DNA of 64,000 nt. Source: Venturia oleaginea (Eukaryota; Ascomycota; Dothideomycetes; Venturiales; Venturiaceae). Every line of letters starts with the position of its first letter. Positions within the stretch are counted from its first letter, which is position 1. Below, piece by piece: positions 8,796-19,736 of this stretch. Below the pieces are notes generated by a model that did not search any database, had not been told where the DNA came from, and saw only the letters and a program-made list of their open reading frames with translations. Position numbers and translations under genes: made by a program. The stretch lies in the NCBI GenBank assembly GCA_013176395.1, contig JABMLP010000020.1, positions 930,001 to 994,000 on the forward strand. Direction: 5' to 3'.

Positions 8796-10439
8796 CTACG
8801 CACTGGCTGCCACAGGAGCACCAAACTCCTTTTTAGCAGCCGCCCTTCTAGCTTCCTTTCTCCTCTCGTGGGGAGTGGACGCCTTCTCAACCTTCTTGTC
8901 AGACTTCTTCCAGCCCTCCTTCGCATCTCCCGCATCGGCAGCATCGGTGCCCGCCTCGCCCATAACAACATCCTCACCATCCTTCTTTTGTGCATCCTTG
9001 CCATAGCGCTTCTTATATCTCACCCCGGCGTCCTCGGCAAACTCGCAGCGAAGAGTCCGACCAGACATCTTGTTGACATACCATTTATGCGCCTTTCTTT
9101 TCTTCTTCTTCGATTTCTCGAGACGTTGTTTGAGAATTGTTGCTGTTTCTTTGTTGTCGACGTTTTCGTAGCCTTCTGCTTGGAGCTCGGCAATAACTGC
9201 GTCCTCTTTGGCGGGTGCTTCTGCTTCGGTCTTCTCCTCAGCTTCGGCTTCAGATTCAGAATCCGAGTCCTGCTCTTTGCCTTTTATGATCCAGCCTCGT
9301 ACGGCAGCAATACCAGCCTCCTCATTGGTGAATGTGACCCATGCGAAGCCCTTACATTTTCCAGAATCCTCAAAGGTAGCCATGAAAATGTCTGCAATTT
9401 CACCGCACTGTCCAAAGTGAATTTGCAGGTCGTCCTTTGTAGTATCAAATCCTAGATTACCGACAAAGACGCGCTTCGAAGGTGGCTTTTGTGTGTTCAT
9501 CTTGTCTGTCGTCAAGGTGCTGAGACCACTATCATCTTTCTTTGCCTCCTCTTCAGTCTTAGGCTCCGGTCGTCCTTCAAACGACGAAGACTTCTTGATT
9601 AAGACCTTTCGCTGATCGTTGTTGAATTGTGTTTCCGAAACTTTGATAGCAGCTTCCAGAGCTTCTGCCGAATCGAAGTCGAGATATGCGAATCCCTTGT
9701 TCTTCGGCTTCTCGCCGTTGCGGGCTGGCGCATTGGATGGTACGGGCATGTGTATTCTCGTAATCTCGTTCACTTCCAGCTTGGCGTGCTTGCAGAGGAA
9801 CTCCTTGACATCAGCTTTGCTCGCTGACCATGGCAAATTGCCAATCCAAATGCCCCACGCCGTGCGACGTTCTATCTTCTCTTTCGGACCAGAGCTGAGA
9901 ATCGCAGGCTCTGCTTCTTCGTCTGAACCTTCAGCAGTGGTCTTGGAAGATTCGGTTACTTTGGCCTTCTTGGCTTTTCGAGCTGCCTTTTTGGACAGAG
10001 GCTCTGGGAGTTCAACATCGATTTCGATTTCGTCTTCGGTGGGTTCGGGTCGCTTGCGTTTCTTGGAGGGCTTCGCTTTTTCTTTGTCTGAGAGTGCCGT
10101 CAGGGTAGCAAGTTCTTCCGAAGGGAGGTTGGAGGACTTTGATTTCCTTTCCCTCTTGTCCTTCTTCTCTTTCTTTTCTTTCTTAGACTTCTTCTCCTTG
10201 GGCTGTGAAATGGGGTCTTCTTCTATAGGAGCGTCCGAGGTGATGTCGGCGACATGGTCTTCGGTGGACTTTGACTTGTTTGGTTTCTTCTTCTTCTTTT
10301 CGGGTTCTGGGACGGCCACAGAGTCTTCGGTTTCAGGGAGCGTGGTAGGAACATTGGGCTCTGAGGTGGATGCCTTTGACTTTTTGGACTTCTTCTTCTT
10401 CTTCTCTTCAGGCTCGGTTGAAAATTGTGCAGACACCAT
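8796..10439 (-). CDS. NOP13: Nucleolar RNA-binding protein Nop13-like, two RRMs
   Basis: Single exon, 547 residues, ATG at 10439. A long lysine/acid-rich N-terminal region (repeated KKKKKK and EKKDKRERK tracts, nucleolar in character) is followed by RRM1 at about 193-285 (IWIGNLPW as RNP2, KGFAYLDF as RNP1) and RRM2 at about 320-395 (RVFVGNLGF, CKGFAWVTF). The C-terminus is again basic (KKKKRKAHKW). The arrangement matches Nop13/Nop12-type proteins, which associate with pre-60S/90S ribosomal particles in the nucleolus. It shares a 212-bp divergent promoter with the Air-type zinc knuckle gene. Confidence 0.85.
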   Translation of the reverse strand: MVSAQFSTEPEEKKKKKSKKSKASTSEPNVPTTLPETEDSVAVPEPEKKKKKPNKSKSTEDHVADITSDAPIEEDPISQPKEKKSKKEKKEKKDKRERKSKSSNLPSEELATLTALSDKEKAKPSKKRKRPEPTEDEIEIDVELPEPLSKKAARKAKKAKVTESSKTTAEGSDEEAEPAILSSGPKEKIERRTAWGIWIGNLPWSASKADVKEFLCKHAKLEVNEITRIHMPVPSNAPARNGEKPKNKGFAYLDFDSAEALEAAIKVSETQFNNDQRKVLIKKSSSFEGRPEPKTEEEAKKDDSGLSTLTTDKMNTQKPPSKRVFVGNLGFDTTKDDLQIHFGQCGEIADIFMATFEDSGKCKGFAWVTFTNEEAGIAAVRGWIIKGKEQDSDSESEAEAEEKTEAEAPAKEDAVIAELQAEGYENVDNKETATILKQRLEKSKKKKRKAHKWYVNKMSGRTLRCEFAEDAGVRYKKRYGKDAQKKDGEDVVMGEAGTDAADAGDAKEGWKKSDKKVEKASTPHERRKEARRAAAKKEFGAPVAASA

Positions 10440-10651
10440 GGTGAGGTGTGTTATCCAAGGATGCGATTGAATGTCTCTTCGTCTGCCGACAGCAAGAAAA
10501 ATAGTTTGAATGGCGGGAAAGCGGCTAGCGCGTCTAGAATAGTTCTACCAGAAATGCATGGGTGTGGAAGTTCTTCAACCTCATCATCCAATATTTCATC
10601 CCGTTCGGATTTCTCAACGAAAGACATTACTAAATACGTCAGCGCTCTATA
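10440..10651. promoter_or_regulatory. Bidirectional promoter between NOP13 and the Air-type gene
   Basis: Only 212 bp separate the two start codons, which point away from each other, so both promoters must lie here or inside the 5' ends. I see no clear TATA box. Confidence 0.55.
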
Positions 10652-13600
10652 ATGGACTACCTGGCTGCTAGAGATGATGGCGCTGAGGACGGAATGCGAG
10701 CAGTTGGCACCAATATGAACGACCCGGAAGATCAAGACTCAAGAACTGCGACTTTCTCCTTAAGAGGATCAAAAAGAGCATCCCCAGAGGTGGTAATCGT
10801 CGCAAAGGATCCAGATACCATGGATGTTGATGAGCAGGGCCGGTCTTCAAAGCGTCAGAAAACGGCAAGTGCCATGCAAGACTTGAACAACATGTCCTGC
10901 GACGAAGGCTTTAATCGATCGGGCCAAGAAGAACGTACAGCTGTTTCAACGGATCCTCCAGGTCACGTCTCGTTAGCATCGGGCCGGCCGCGTCGAACGC
11001 CAAAGACCAAGCAACAAAAGACGAGTGCTGCAACTTCAAAACCAAAGCAAGCGCACGAGGAAGTCACTTCTTCAACTTCAGGTCCCGCACTTGGGACTCA
11101 ATCTCACCGAGTCTCAAATTCGTCTGCTCTCCCTGGAGCAACAGGATCGGCTAGCATGGATGGCATCGAGCCTTCATCGTCAGTCCCTCATCAAACCTCT
11201 GGTAAAAATTCCAGTCAGGTTCGCATCGCCAATTTACCTTCCAAGGTGACTCCGGATGAGCTCGAGACTTTCCTTACCGAATTCAGTCACGAACCCTTAC
11301 CCGCCTTCTCGATGAACAAGAAAAAGAAGAAGAAGGGCCTTTTAGTAAAATTCCAATCGCCCTGGGAAGCCAAGAGAGCCATGAAAGAGCTTCAAAACAG
11401 AAGGATCCGTTCTAAGGCGGTAATCATGAGTTACGAGAACGGCACTGTAACGGACACTGAAACGGCTCTTGTGCCTCCACCATCTAAGAAAGCTGTTCCT
11501 CAACCTTCTCAGAAGCCTCAACCATTCAAGAAAGCTGTTCCTCAATCTCCTCAGGAGCCTCAGGCTGTTGAAGTATCTCGAGCGATTGAAATTCTTCCTG
11601 ACGATGAAGAGGGCGAGATTGACGAGAGTGCTCCTGTGCAAACTCTGGATTTACCGGCCACGGGCAGTCCTGCGGATATCCACCAGATTGAGCTCATCAA
11701 TGGCGCAGCTCGTCAAATGGCGGCAAGACTGTCCAAAGGAAAATTTAAGCTTGATCGGACTCGGCAAAACTTTCATGATGGTTTAGCTCTTCTGCTTTCT
11801 GTACAGTGGCCTGCTGTCGCAGCCGCGCGAAAGACCGTGCCTCGCGATGTGCTTCGCAGGAGATTTTATGGCATGATCCCATTTGCTCGGTATGATAAGA
11901 TCAGGGTTTGCTTGCAGCCTACAACACCAAAAGCCAACGACCCAGAGAAGTGCATTGTGATCTATACAACTCAGGAAGCGGCCACAGCAGCTGAGGCATA
12001 TCTCAAATCAAAACAGTTCACGGAGCAGGATCTTTCTTTCAAGATTGGAGTCGATAGAAGTGAGGACATCCCGGAGACTGCAGCTACCAAGGCAGCAGCA
12101 TACAAGGTAGTACCAAAAGGTTTTGATCGAGAGAGCCTTGCAATTGGTATTGCTAGTGCAGCACGAAAAGAGATAGCACATGGAATGTATACGACCAAGA
12201 AATATCTAGCATACTGCTCGAATCCTCAGAGCCCGTTATTCGAGGAGCAGCCAGGAGCCAAACAGGCGCCTAGTGAACGTAAGTCAACACTTATGACAGC
12301 CTTCCTGTCACTCACCCGGAGCATGACGGGTTCCTGAACACGCGTGTTTCCTGCTGATGTAGCCCTTATTGACGCCTTGATAAATAGCCGAAGACGCGAT
12401 CCCCACGCTCGTCACGCGACCCATTAAATCAAACGTAAACAACGAAGACGACGCGCGAAAAATTTCTCCTCCTCCAACAACAACAACACAAGTTATCACG
12501 CAGACTAAACAACATCTGCTCAGCATGTCGCCGTCCAGCTCGTTGACAGATCTACCTATCCCGGTCAGGTCTATCATGTCACAGCTGAGCGAACATGAGC
12601 GCAAACTCCAAACCAAATACAATTTCATCGAGCGCGACGACGAAGTGGTATTTTGCCCACTATGCAACGAGCGTGGCCATATGGAAGAGACCTGCTCAGA
12701 AAGGGAATGTAAACACTGCGGGACCGTCGACAATCATTTCGATGTTTCTTGTCCCAAGAATATGAAGTGTGGCAAATGTCAAGAGCGCACCCATAATGAG
12801 GAAAATTGTCCAGCGAAGCTCGGGCGAACTGCTGCGGACGGTTTCATCGACTGTGACATCTGCCATAGAGACGGTCACGAGGAAAAGAATTGTCCCGATC
12901 ATTTCATTCTGATGTTCAAGCCTCCAGCCGAACCAAGGAAAGTTGATTCAGTCAATGTTTGCTGCTATGTGTGCGCTGGTCCACACTTTGGCGATGATTG
13001 TCTTGACCGCGACAAGATGGGCCGCAAACGAGCACCACTTAGCGACTCACTGCATGTCTTCACAGCCTCCTTCGCCAACAAGTTCTTGACCATGCCTCTT
13101 GGACCCGCTAAACGTTACCACCATCAACAAGCCCCCAGCAGTGGCCGCCCCCCAGCAGGATCCTCTCGCCGAGGTGGTCGCTTCCCAAATGGCAACGGCC
13201 GCGATATGAACAACGCCATCGATCTTGACGATGCCCCAGACGCACTCAACAGTCTGCCTCGGAGACCTCCACCACGAGCTTCATACATCCCGCCACCGCC
13301 TCCAGATGAATACCAGCCACCATTGCCACCAGGGCCACCACCTCCAAGCTCATCTCGTCACTACCAACCCGCACCTTCACCTCGATACGACAATCAGTCT
13401 TACCGTGGCAATGATGGTTACGTGCAGTACCAAGGCAACACCTCATACAGCGACCGACCTCGCTCATACAACAATGTCGCTCCCCCAACGTATCCGCAGC
13501 AGCAACAACAATCGCGTCGTCGCTCGAGGTCTCCAAGTCGTCGCCGGGGTGGAGGGTACATGGGAACCTCAGATTCCTATCGTGATCGCGATGGACCATC

Positions 13601-13685
13601 GTACCCACGGGGTAATAACGGTCTGAGAGGTCCACCACCAGGTCCTCCCGGTTCAAGTATGGGCAACTATCTCGTACGCAGATGA
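10652..13685 (+). CDS. Air1/2-type five-zinc-knuckle RNA-surveillance protein with N-terminal RRM-like domain
   Basis: Two exons, 10652-12278 and 12388-13685, give 974 residues. The first frame runs into a GTAAGT donor at 12279. A branch-like ttattgac and an aaatag acceptor at 12387 put the second exon in frame, and that frame is open for 137 nt upstream of its first ATG (12525), so two apparent genes are one. Domains: low-complexity acidic N-terminus; RRM-like fold near 186-260 (VRIANLPSKVTPDELE, GLLVKFQSPWEAKRAM); a conserved helical block near 350-540; then five knuckles near 630-750, three of them exact CX2CX4HX4C (for example CPLCNERGHMEETC) and the second and fifth variant in spacing; and a proline/arginine-rich tail. 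Five knuckles are characteristic of Air1/Air2 of the TRAMP polyadenylation complex, which feeds nuclear RNA to the exosome. Function is inferred from the knuckles. Confidence 0.8.
12279..12387 (+). other. Intron joining the two Air-type exons (109 nt)
   Basis: GTAAGT at 12279-12284 and AG at 12386-12387. Joining GAA C to CC GAA keeps the frame. Without splicing the first frame stops at 12337. Confidence 0.75.
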
Positions 13686-14509
13686 GTGTGAGATTTTTTT
13701 CGTTGTCGGCCGTTTGGCGAGCATGGGGATTGTATTATAGGATCGTTGAGATTGGAGAGCAGCTTCTATTTCCGACTTTCTTTCACGGGTGATGGGTAGG
13801 ACAAGGACGATGTACGGAAAAGTGAACTGCTTAGGATTGAGGAGGGGTTGACAGCCCTCTCTCAAGGCGTGCTGCTCGGATGTGTATGGGTAGGTAAACT
13901 CGTTCGATACGTCTGCTAAAACTGAAGACCGGTCGCGTTGGACGAGTCGTGAGATCTCTTGATATTCTCTTTTTTATGGTTAAGGTGGATGAAACCATAA
14001 TGGCCCTTACATCTACTCAGAGACTTATCGCAAACTACACATCACGAAGATTTCTAGCTGGTTTCGTGGCTAAATAGTCAATGGGACGGGATAAGGATGA
14101 TTTTGTAGAGAGGAGGGGAAAGTTTTTGATGAAGGGAGTGTTAAGGGGTGGTGTGCTGGCGAAGGAAGAAATGGGAAGGAGATTAGAGGTATGACAGATG
14201 AGGATGGGTTTGGGCTTTTCTGTCTGTTCATGGCAGAGTCGAAGCTGCCTTTCATCGTAGGGTGCAGTCTCGAGATAGATGGCTGGATGATTTTCAGCCT
14301 CAGGCCTTGAAATAGAATACGATAGCCACAATGACTGCGCACTTGCAATTGCAGTATGGGTATTGTAACACGCATAAGAAGAATCCCAATTCCTGGTTTC
14401 TGTCCATGAAAACCTGTACTCTTACACCGTGAATGCCTTTCATTCCTTGTTTGATATCCTGATGATCGCTGTGGCCCTCATTTCCATCTATTATACTCAT
14501 ACAGCCAAA
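13686..14509. other. Convergent 3' intergenic region
   Basis: Lies between the 3' ends of the Air-type gene and U1-C. No gene seen. Confidence 0.5.
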
Positions 14510-15289
14510 TTATCTTCCACCAGGTGGTCCATATCCTCCTGGCCCGGCAGGAGGTCCGCCGTTTGGTGGGAACTGAGGCGGGAACTGCATGCCTCCAGGT
14601 CCACCCGGCGGTAGGAATGGCATGCCTTGTGGTGGTGACCCAGCTTGTCCTGACGGAGGAAAGCCCATGCCCATGGGTGGTGGGAACGGCATATTCGGTG
14701 GAGGCCAGGGTATATGTGCAGGAAGGTTCGCAGGTCGAGGTGGAGGACCGCCGTTCATTCCGAAGGGAGGTGGTGGCATAGCGCCTGGACGACCTGTATG
14801 TGAGCAAGCCTCAAGTGAGCAGTTGTAGCTAATAGGAGAGGAAGAGAGTAAGAATGTACCTGGAAGCCAAAAGGAGGTGGTGGGCCGCCAAAACCGCCGG
14901 GCATAGGGCCCATGGGTTGCTGAAGCATGGGATTTGAGGCAGCCTGGCCTGCATCGGCGTAGGAAGATGTGATGGAGTCGATGACGGACTGAGCCTTTTC
15001 GTGACCGATTTCTGCGTTGCGCGTGAGCTTCCTAGGGTGGTGGTAGAAGGGCTTGGGTATCAGACGTACGTTGGTAGTAGTCTATTACATTTCTCAAATG
15101 ATTCCTGCCACTGTTGTGGGCTTTGCGCACGCTCATGGAGTCGTGGGTGAGGTAGACATCGCAATAGTCGCCTTGAATGGTGGTTAGTTGGGCGAACGTA
15201 GTCATTGAGGCGATCGAAACCTACAGAAGAGTGCACGGAAGTTAGTCAGAATCGTGGTATCGGAGGAGGGTAAACTTATATTTCGGCAT
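14510..15289 (-). CDS. YHC1: U1 snRNP protein C (U1-C), exon-1 junction unresolved
   Basis: Exons 15171-15070, 15011-14860 and 14809-14510 encode a matrin-type U1-C zinc finger ([25 protein letters not shown]) with the strongly conserved [17 protein letters not shown], then a proline/glycine/methionine-rich tail. U1-C helps U1 snRNP recognise 5' splice sites. The start MPKY lies at 15289. A canonical donor (AA/gtttac, exon 15289-15276) leaves exon 2 out of frame by one base. Splitting after ATGCCGAAAT, with an intron starting ATAAGT at 15279, restores frame (MPK-CDYC) but uses an AT-AG intron and shortens the spacing before the first zinc-binding cysteine. A missing base is the alternative. 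The acceptor of the last exon was chosen to keep the tail in frame and is less certain. Confidence 0.8.
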
Positions 15290-16679
15290 CTTGAGAGTCT
15301 CGTATTATGTTGCTGCTATAAGGAAACTTGGGTGTCGCTCGCAGAGGTCGAGGTTCGCGATACTCAATCAGGCATCTCTCAGGCACCCTTTTCGACTGTC
15401 GCAAACTCAAACGCCTCTTTCATCGCCTCTGAAATTGTTAGCAATTTTCAGCTCAATGCACGCAATGGAATTGAGGAACCTAGCCAGCGATTAACGCCGC
15501 CACTGCGCTACATTGGGGAGGTGTTCGCGTTGCTGAAGCACTGTCCAGAACTCAATATATTCGCCCAAGAAACTTGGACAGTGCTCTAGCAGCTTTAGCA
15601 GCCTTTCTAGACTGCTATTTCTACCTCCCTCCACACTATTTCGTGCCTAAAGATATGCTAAGAAGTTATTGTACATAGACTATTTTAGGATTACTTATTA
15701 ACACTAGCTATATCTAGGAGATGTGGTGGTTATATCTAGGAGATGTGGTGGTTATGGGAGGTAGAAATGTCGAGATTTTGACGGAATTCGCCAAATTCAC
15801 TAAAATCAATTGCTTTTAGGAAGATTAACCAAGGCCATTAGACCCGTTCCCGTTGGCAATTTCAGCTCGAAATTTGGCACGTTTTACGTTGACAAGGCAA
15901 TCACTTTAGGTTCTATTTACGTGGTTAGCAGGCCAAAAGAGGGCTGTTAGGAGGAGAAATAACGCCGGCAATTGGTCACCTGGAAAAGCTACCAAAACAC
16001 TCCGATTAACTACACTAAAACAACCAATCTGATTTTAAAGAGACTTTAAGAAGGGTAGAATAAAGTCTGTTCTATCGTCTCTAAGAATTTCGTAGTCATT
16101 TGGTCGTTGACAGGAGAGATATTGCGGGGGAAAATACTGTGGTCGCATGTATTTAAAATGTCAAGCAGCCCCAGCCTTGTCAACCTTGCCTCGAATCCTC
16201 TTTACAGCAAAAATATCCTTGCGAATCCTTGCGAAAGTTACAATGTTATAGGCCCGATAAATATTTAAAACCCTTGAGACTACAGTTAAAAAAACTCGTT
16301 TAACCAATTGTCTGCGTTATTTCTCCGCCCGACGGAGAAGGTTAATTCTAATCCTGGCCTAGCCTGGCCAATACGTCTAGGTCATCTTTATACTCGCCTA
16401 GGTTTTCTTTATGCTGCATCTTCGCCAATAGTTGGTCTTTTCTTGTCGGCCTTTTACGAGTCTATTCTCTAATCTTTCTCATCCTACAGCCAGTAAGGTC
16501 TTTAATACAATCCTACGTTAGGAAGGAGAAGTTGAGGTAGGAAGAATTTTGTCTGATTGCTGTCGATCGCTCAGAAATTATCCTTCGTTTCCCCGGCTTC
16601 CATAGTACGACGTCCGCAATCTTGCGGCGCTACACTGGCTAAAATTCACGAATAGGTCCTTATACCCACGAGTCTGATG
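15290..16679. other. Non-coding interval with small inverted and tandem repeats
   Basis: No gene seen. It contains a 61-bp fold-back (arms 15531-15547 and 15575-15591), a 13-bp perfect inverted pair (15617-15629 and 15756-15768) and a 22-bp unit repeated twice (15709-15752). This suggests remnants of small mobile sequences. Confidence 0.5.
15709..15752. repeat. 22-bp tandem duplication
   Basis: The unit tatatctaggagatgtggtggt occurs twice without change. It lies between the 13-bp inverted arms at 15617-15629 and 15756-15768. Confidence 0.8.
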
Positions 16680-16687
16680 TATAAATA
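16680..16687 (+). promoter_or_regulatory. TATA box of the secreted cysteine-rich protein gene
   Basis: TATAAATA lies 75 bp upstream of the start codon at 16763, a normal position for a fungal core promoter. Confidence 0.5.
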
Positions 16688-16762
16688 CTCCGGTATCCTT
16701 CTCTGACCGCCGGCCAAGCAAGCGTCCTTCTTGGTAGCCGAATTCTCAAACCTCATTTCACC

Positions 16763-17192
16763 ATGCATTTTACAACATCAATCCTTTCCGCTCTTGTCCT
16801 CATCGGACTTCCAGCTACTGTGAGCGCCGGTTGTCGAACCCTACAATTTCGCGCCGTTCAATGGACACTGAAAGAGCGATGTCCCACGGTTCCCGGCGGC
16901 GGGGGTCTTTATCAGTGCAACGATGATAAAGGTTACGTTGGTAAGGAAAAGACCTCAATAAGAGCTATTCTTAGTATACTAAAACTTAGTTACAGCTATC
17001 GTACGGGACGTTGTTGCGGTTACGGGCAACGTACACCGAAAGTTCAATGTTGTCGTCCAGTGTAACGCTGGATATGGTGGTCGTCCTCATTTCTACGAGT
17101 GTGACCCTGGAAGTAAATTCAGTTTCAAAGATCCAGATTGCGTGAACCATGAAAAGAACGCGGACGTTGTAGAATTTGTACCACGGAAGTAA
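16763..17192 (+). CDS. Small secreted cysteine-rich protein (effector-like)
   Basis: Two exons, 16763-16940 and 16996-17192, separated by a 55-nt GT-AG intron, give 124 residues. The N-terminus is a clear signal peptide (MHFTTSILSALVLIGLPATVSA), so the mature protein is about 102 residues with six cysteines: GCR, ERC, YQC, VQC, YEC and DC. This suggests three disulfides. No family is recognised. Size, secretion signal, even cysteine count and location in a gene-poor stretch fit the loose definition of a fungal effector or antimicrobial protein, but no activity can be inferred. Without splicing the frame stops at 17065 with a different C-terminus; the spliced form is preferred because it keeps the cysteine spacing and has good splice sites. 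Confidence 0.7.
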
Positions 17193-18036
17193 AGGGTCTG
17201 GTCTGAGCGTACTATTTATGGGTGTGGGTTTCCGGGGGAGGGTCTCTTTTTTTTGGGAATGAGGTTTGCGAAGGATAATTTTGTGTGGGAGGAGCCTGGT
17301 AGGAGGGCGCTCGGTGAAAACTAGGGGTTGTTCGTGTACAATTGAGGTTCTCAATGTATCCAAAACTCAATGTACTCAATGTTCCTGCCAGCGCGGCTAA
17401 TCGTGTTTTAACCAATCAGGACCCAGAATTAACTGCATTGAGTAAATTAAAAAATTCGGCGTCGCTCGAATTTCCCCTAAAACCCCGCCGCAGGAACCGT
17501 GAGTACCCCCAAAAACTTTGAATACATTGAGATTCTCTATGTGTCCCGCAAACACGTCGCTGCATTGGCTGCGGCTAATTTTCTCAAATCTCACCACGGT
17601 GTCTTAGTATCTTTTGGAATAGTAGGTCATTGTGTACTTGTAAAAGAAGCAGGATTTCTCAGTGTACTTAACTGATTTGAGTGTAGTCAAAGCGTTGATA
17701 CCTGCCCGTCTCGGCATAGATAGGCAGTAGGTACCCAAAAGTCAACACCATTTCCATGCTTAATCATCTTTTGTTCCATCTTCTATTCCAAATGGCGCCC
17801 TTAACAACGACCATCTGACATGATACGGCTACATTCAATGCCTTGACCCCGAATGTTATTCACTCCATGGGGCAGGCTAACAACGCCAGGTGCGAGGTCT
17901 TTACGGGTCGGGCTTACACTCATGCATCAATGAAGTCTCTCAAACCCCTGGATCTATACTTCGTTCTTCATTCTTGATTAGCATTTATCGTCCAGTTCAC
18001 TCACTGTGCCGACACCACTTGAGATCTTTTACCATC
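17193..18036. other. Intergenic, no gene seen
   Basis: Only short overlapping frames on the minus strand, none protein-like. Confidence 0.5.
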
Positions 18037-19736
18037 ATGAAGTATGATTTCATCATCGTAGGTGGTAAGTCTCATCAATCCCTTCGTTTTGAGATGCGCA
18101 TTTACTGACTCCATTATAGCTGGCCCTGCTGGGGTTAACATCGCGGTAAATCTCGCCTCCTCTAAGCAAGCACCATCTGTGCTCTTACTCGAAGCCGGTG
18201 GCCCAATTGGCCTACATGAAGATCGATTCTTGGCCGACCGCTGGTCCACAGCATTCACGCATCCCCATTTCAACTGGAACTACATGACGACACCTCAAGA
18301 GAACTTGCAAGATCGCCAGATATTCTACGCACGCGGAAAAGGCTTGGGAGGCTCGACTTGTATCAATTCTGGCTTTTACACCATAGGACCAGCCGAAGAT
18401 CACGATGAGTGGGCCCGACAAGTAGGAGATGACTTTTTCGATTGGAAGCACGCAGAAGAACGCTACAATCGATTCGAGGAGTTCGGCGTTGTGTCGAACG
18501 AGAAGCACCGCAGGTATGTCAATCCAAAACCCGAAGACCATCAACATAAGGGGCCTGTCAAGATCACTTTCCCAGCTGAATGGGAGAGAACGATGGACAC
18601 CATCTTGGATGCATCCTATGAATATGGCATGAATGCAAACCTGGACGTGAATAATGGAGACGTGATTGGCTTTGGTGTATGTCCTGCCACTGGCTATCAC
18701 TCGTACCGATCAACAGCAGCTACGGCCTACCTTGCCACAACACCAAGCAATCTTACCATCATCACAGACTCTCCTGCTTCCAGGATCATCTTTGATGGCA
18801 AAAAGGCGGTGGGTATAGTTGCAGGTGGAAAAGAATACTACGCCGAGAAAGAGGTGATTCTTAGCGCTGGTGCTCTCGACACGCCAAAGTTACTGCTCCT
18901 GTCAGGTGTTGGACCAAAGGAAGAACTTGCTGGACACAACATCCAAACTGTGGCGAATTTAACGGTTGGCCAGGGTCTTCAGGATCATGCTCACGTGGCA
19001 ATGAGCATGCAGCTCACGGACGAGCCAATGAGCGTGCGCAGTGGGCAAGTCCAGCTGCAGTGCAGGCGTCCCGCGAACAATTTGCCAAGGATGGGACTGG
19101 AAACCTCACTATCCTCAACGCGACTGCAGTTGTCGGCTTCTTCGATGGCGACGATGAGTTGTACCAGTCCGAAGAATTCAAACAGCTCTCGCTGGCGGTC
19201 CAGAAATACGTTCAGAACCCAAACATTCCTTCATGGGAAATGGCAACAAGTACTCCACCGCTCACTCCCTTTGCCGACCCAAATGCTTCTTACCTCACAG
19301 TTATAGGCTTTGCCATGACACCTCAAAGTCGTGGCAGTGTGACACTCAAAAGTGCCGACCCCGCGGATCCACCAGTCAGCGACCCGAAATTCTTGTCCCG
19401 TCCGTACGACCGCAAGAATATGTTGGAGACCGCTCGCAAGACCTACAAGTACATCACTTCGCCCGAGATGGCCAAAGATAGCATCAAACTATTGATGGCT
19501 CCAGCCTCTGGCTCGGACGAGGCTCTCTGGGATTACATCCAAGAGTATGCTGGTTCCACGTGGCACATGTCTTGTACTGCGAGAATGGGAAAGGCTGATG
19601 ATGATACTAGGGGTTGAGAGTCGCTGATGTGAGTGTTACGCCTTTCCTTCCAAATTGTCAGACACAGAGTACAGCATATTTGATTGGAGAGACAGCGAGT
19701 GAGAGGTTGATTGCTGAATATGGGCTTGATGTATGA
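18037..19736 (+). pseudogene. GMC oxidoreductase (aryl-alcohol/choline type), broken
   Basis: Exon 1 (18037-18064) encodes MKYDFIIVG and, after a 55-nt GT-AG intron, exon 2 starts at 18120, completing the FAD-binding motif GAGPAG. The GMC signature GKGLGGSTCINSGFY and a C-terminal WHMSCTARMG block with a catalytic-type histidine are present. At about 19039 the frame shifts by one base (apparent loss of a C after SVR). The second frame stops at 19617 just after DDDTR. The conserved ending VADVSVTPFLPNCQTQSTAYLIGE continues beyond in another frame to a stop at 19736, with roughly ten residues missing between. Two lesions suggest a true pseudogene, though the first could be a sequence error. Intact relatives are FAD-dependent alcohol or aldehyde oxidases. 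No signal peptide is visible. Confidence 0.8.

Noticed and set aside
8742..9455. Long plus-strand frames antisense to NOP13
   Set aside because: They arise from the lysine/glutamate-rich codons of NOP13 read in reverse and show only low-complexity Leu/Phe/Ser content.
12525..13685. Zinc knuckle frame as a separate gene starting at its first ATG
   Set aside because: The same frame is open upstream to an AG acceptor at 12387 and joins the preceding frame through a GTAAGT donor, so one gene fits better.
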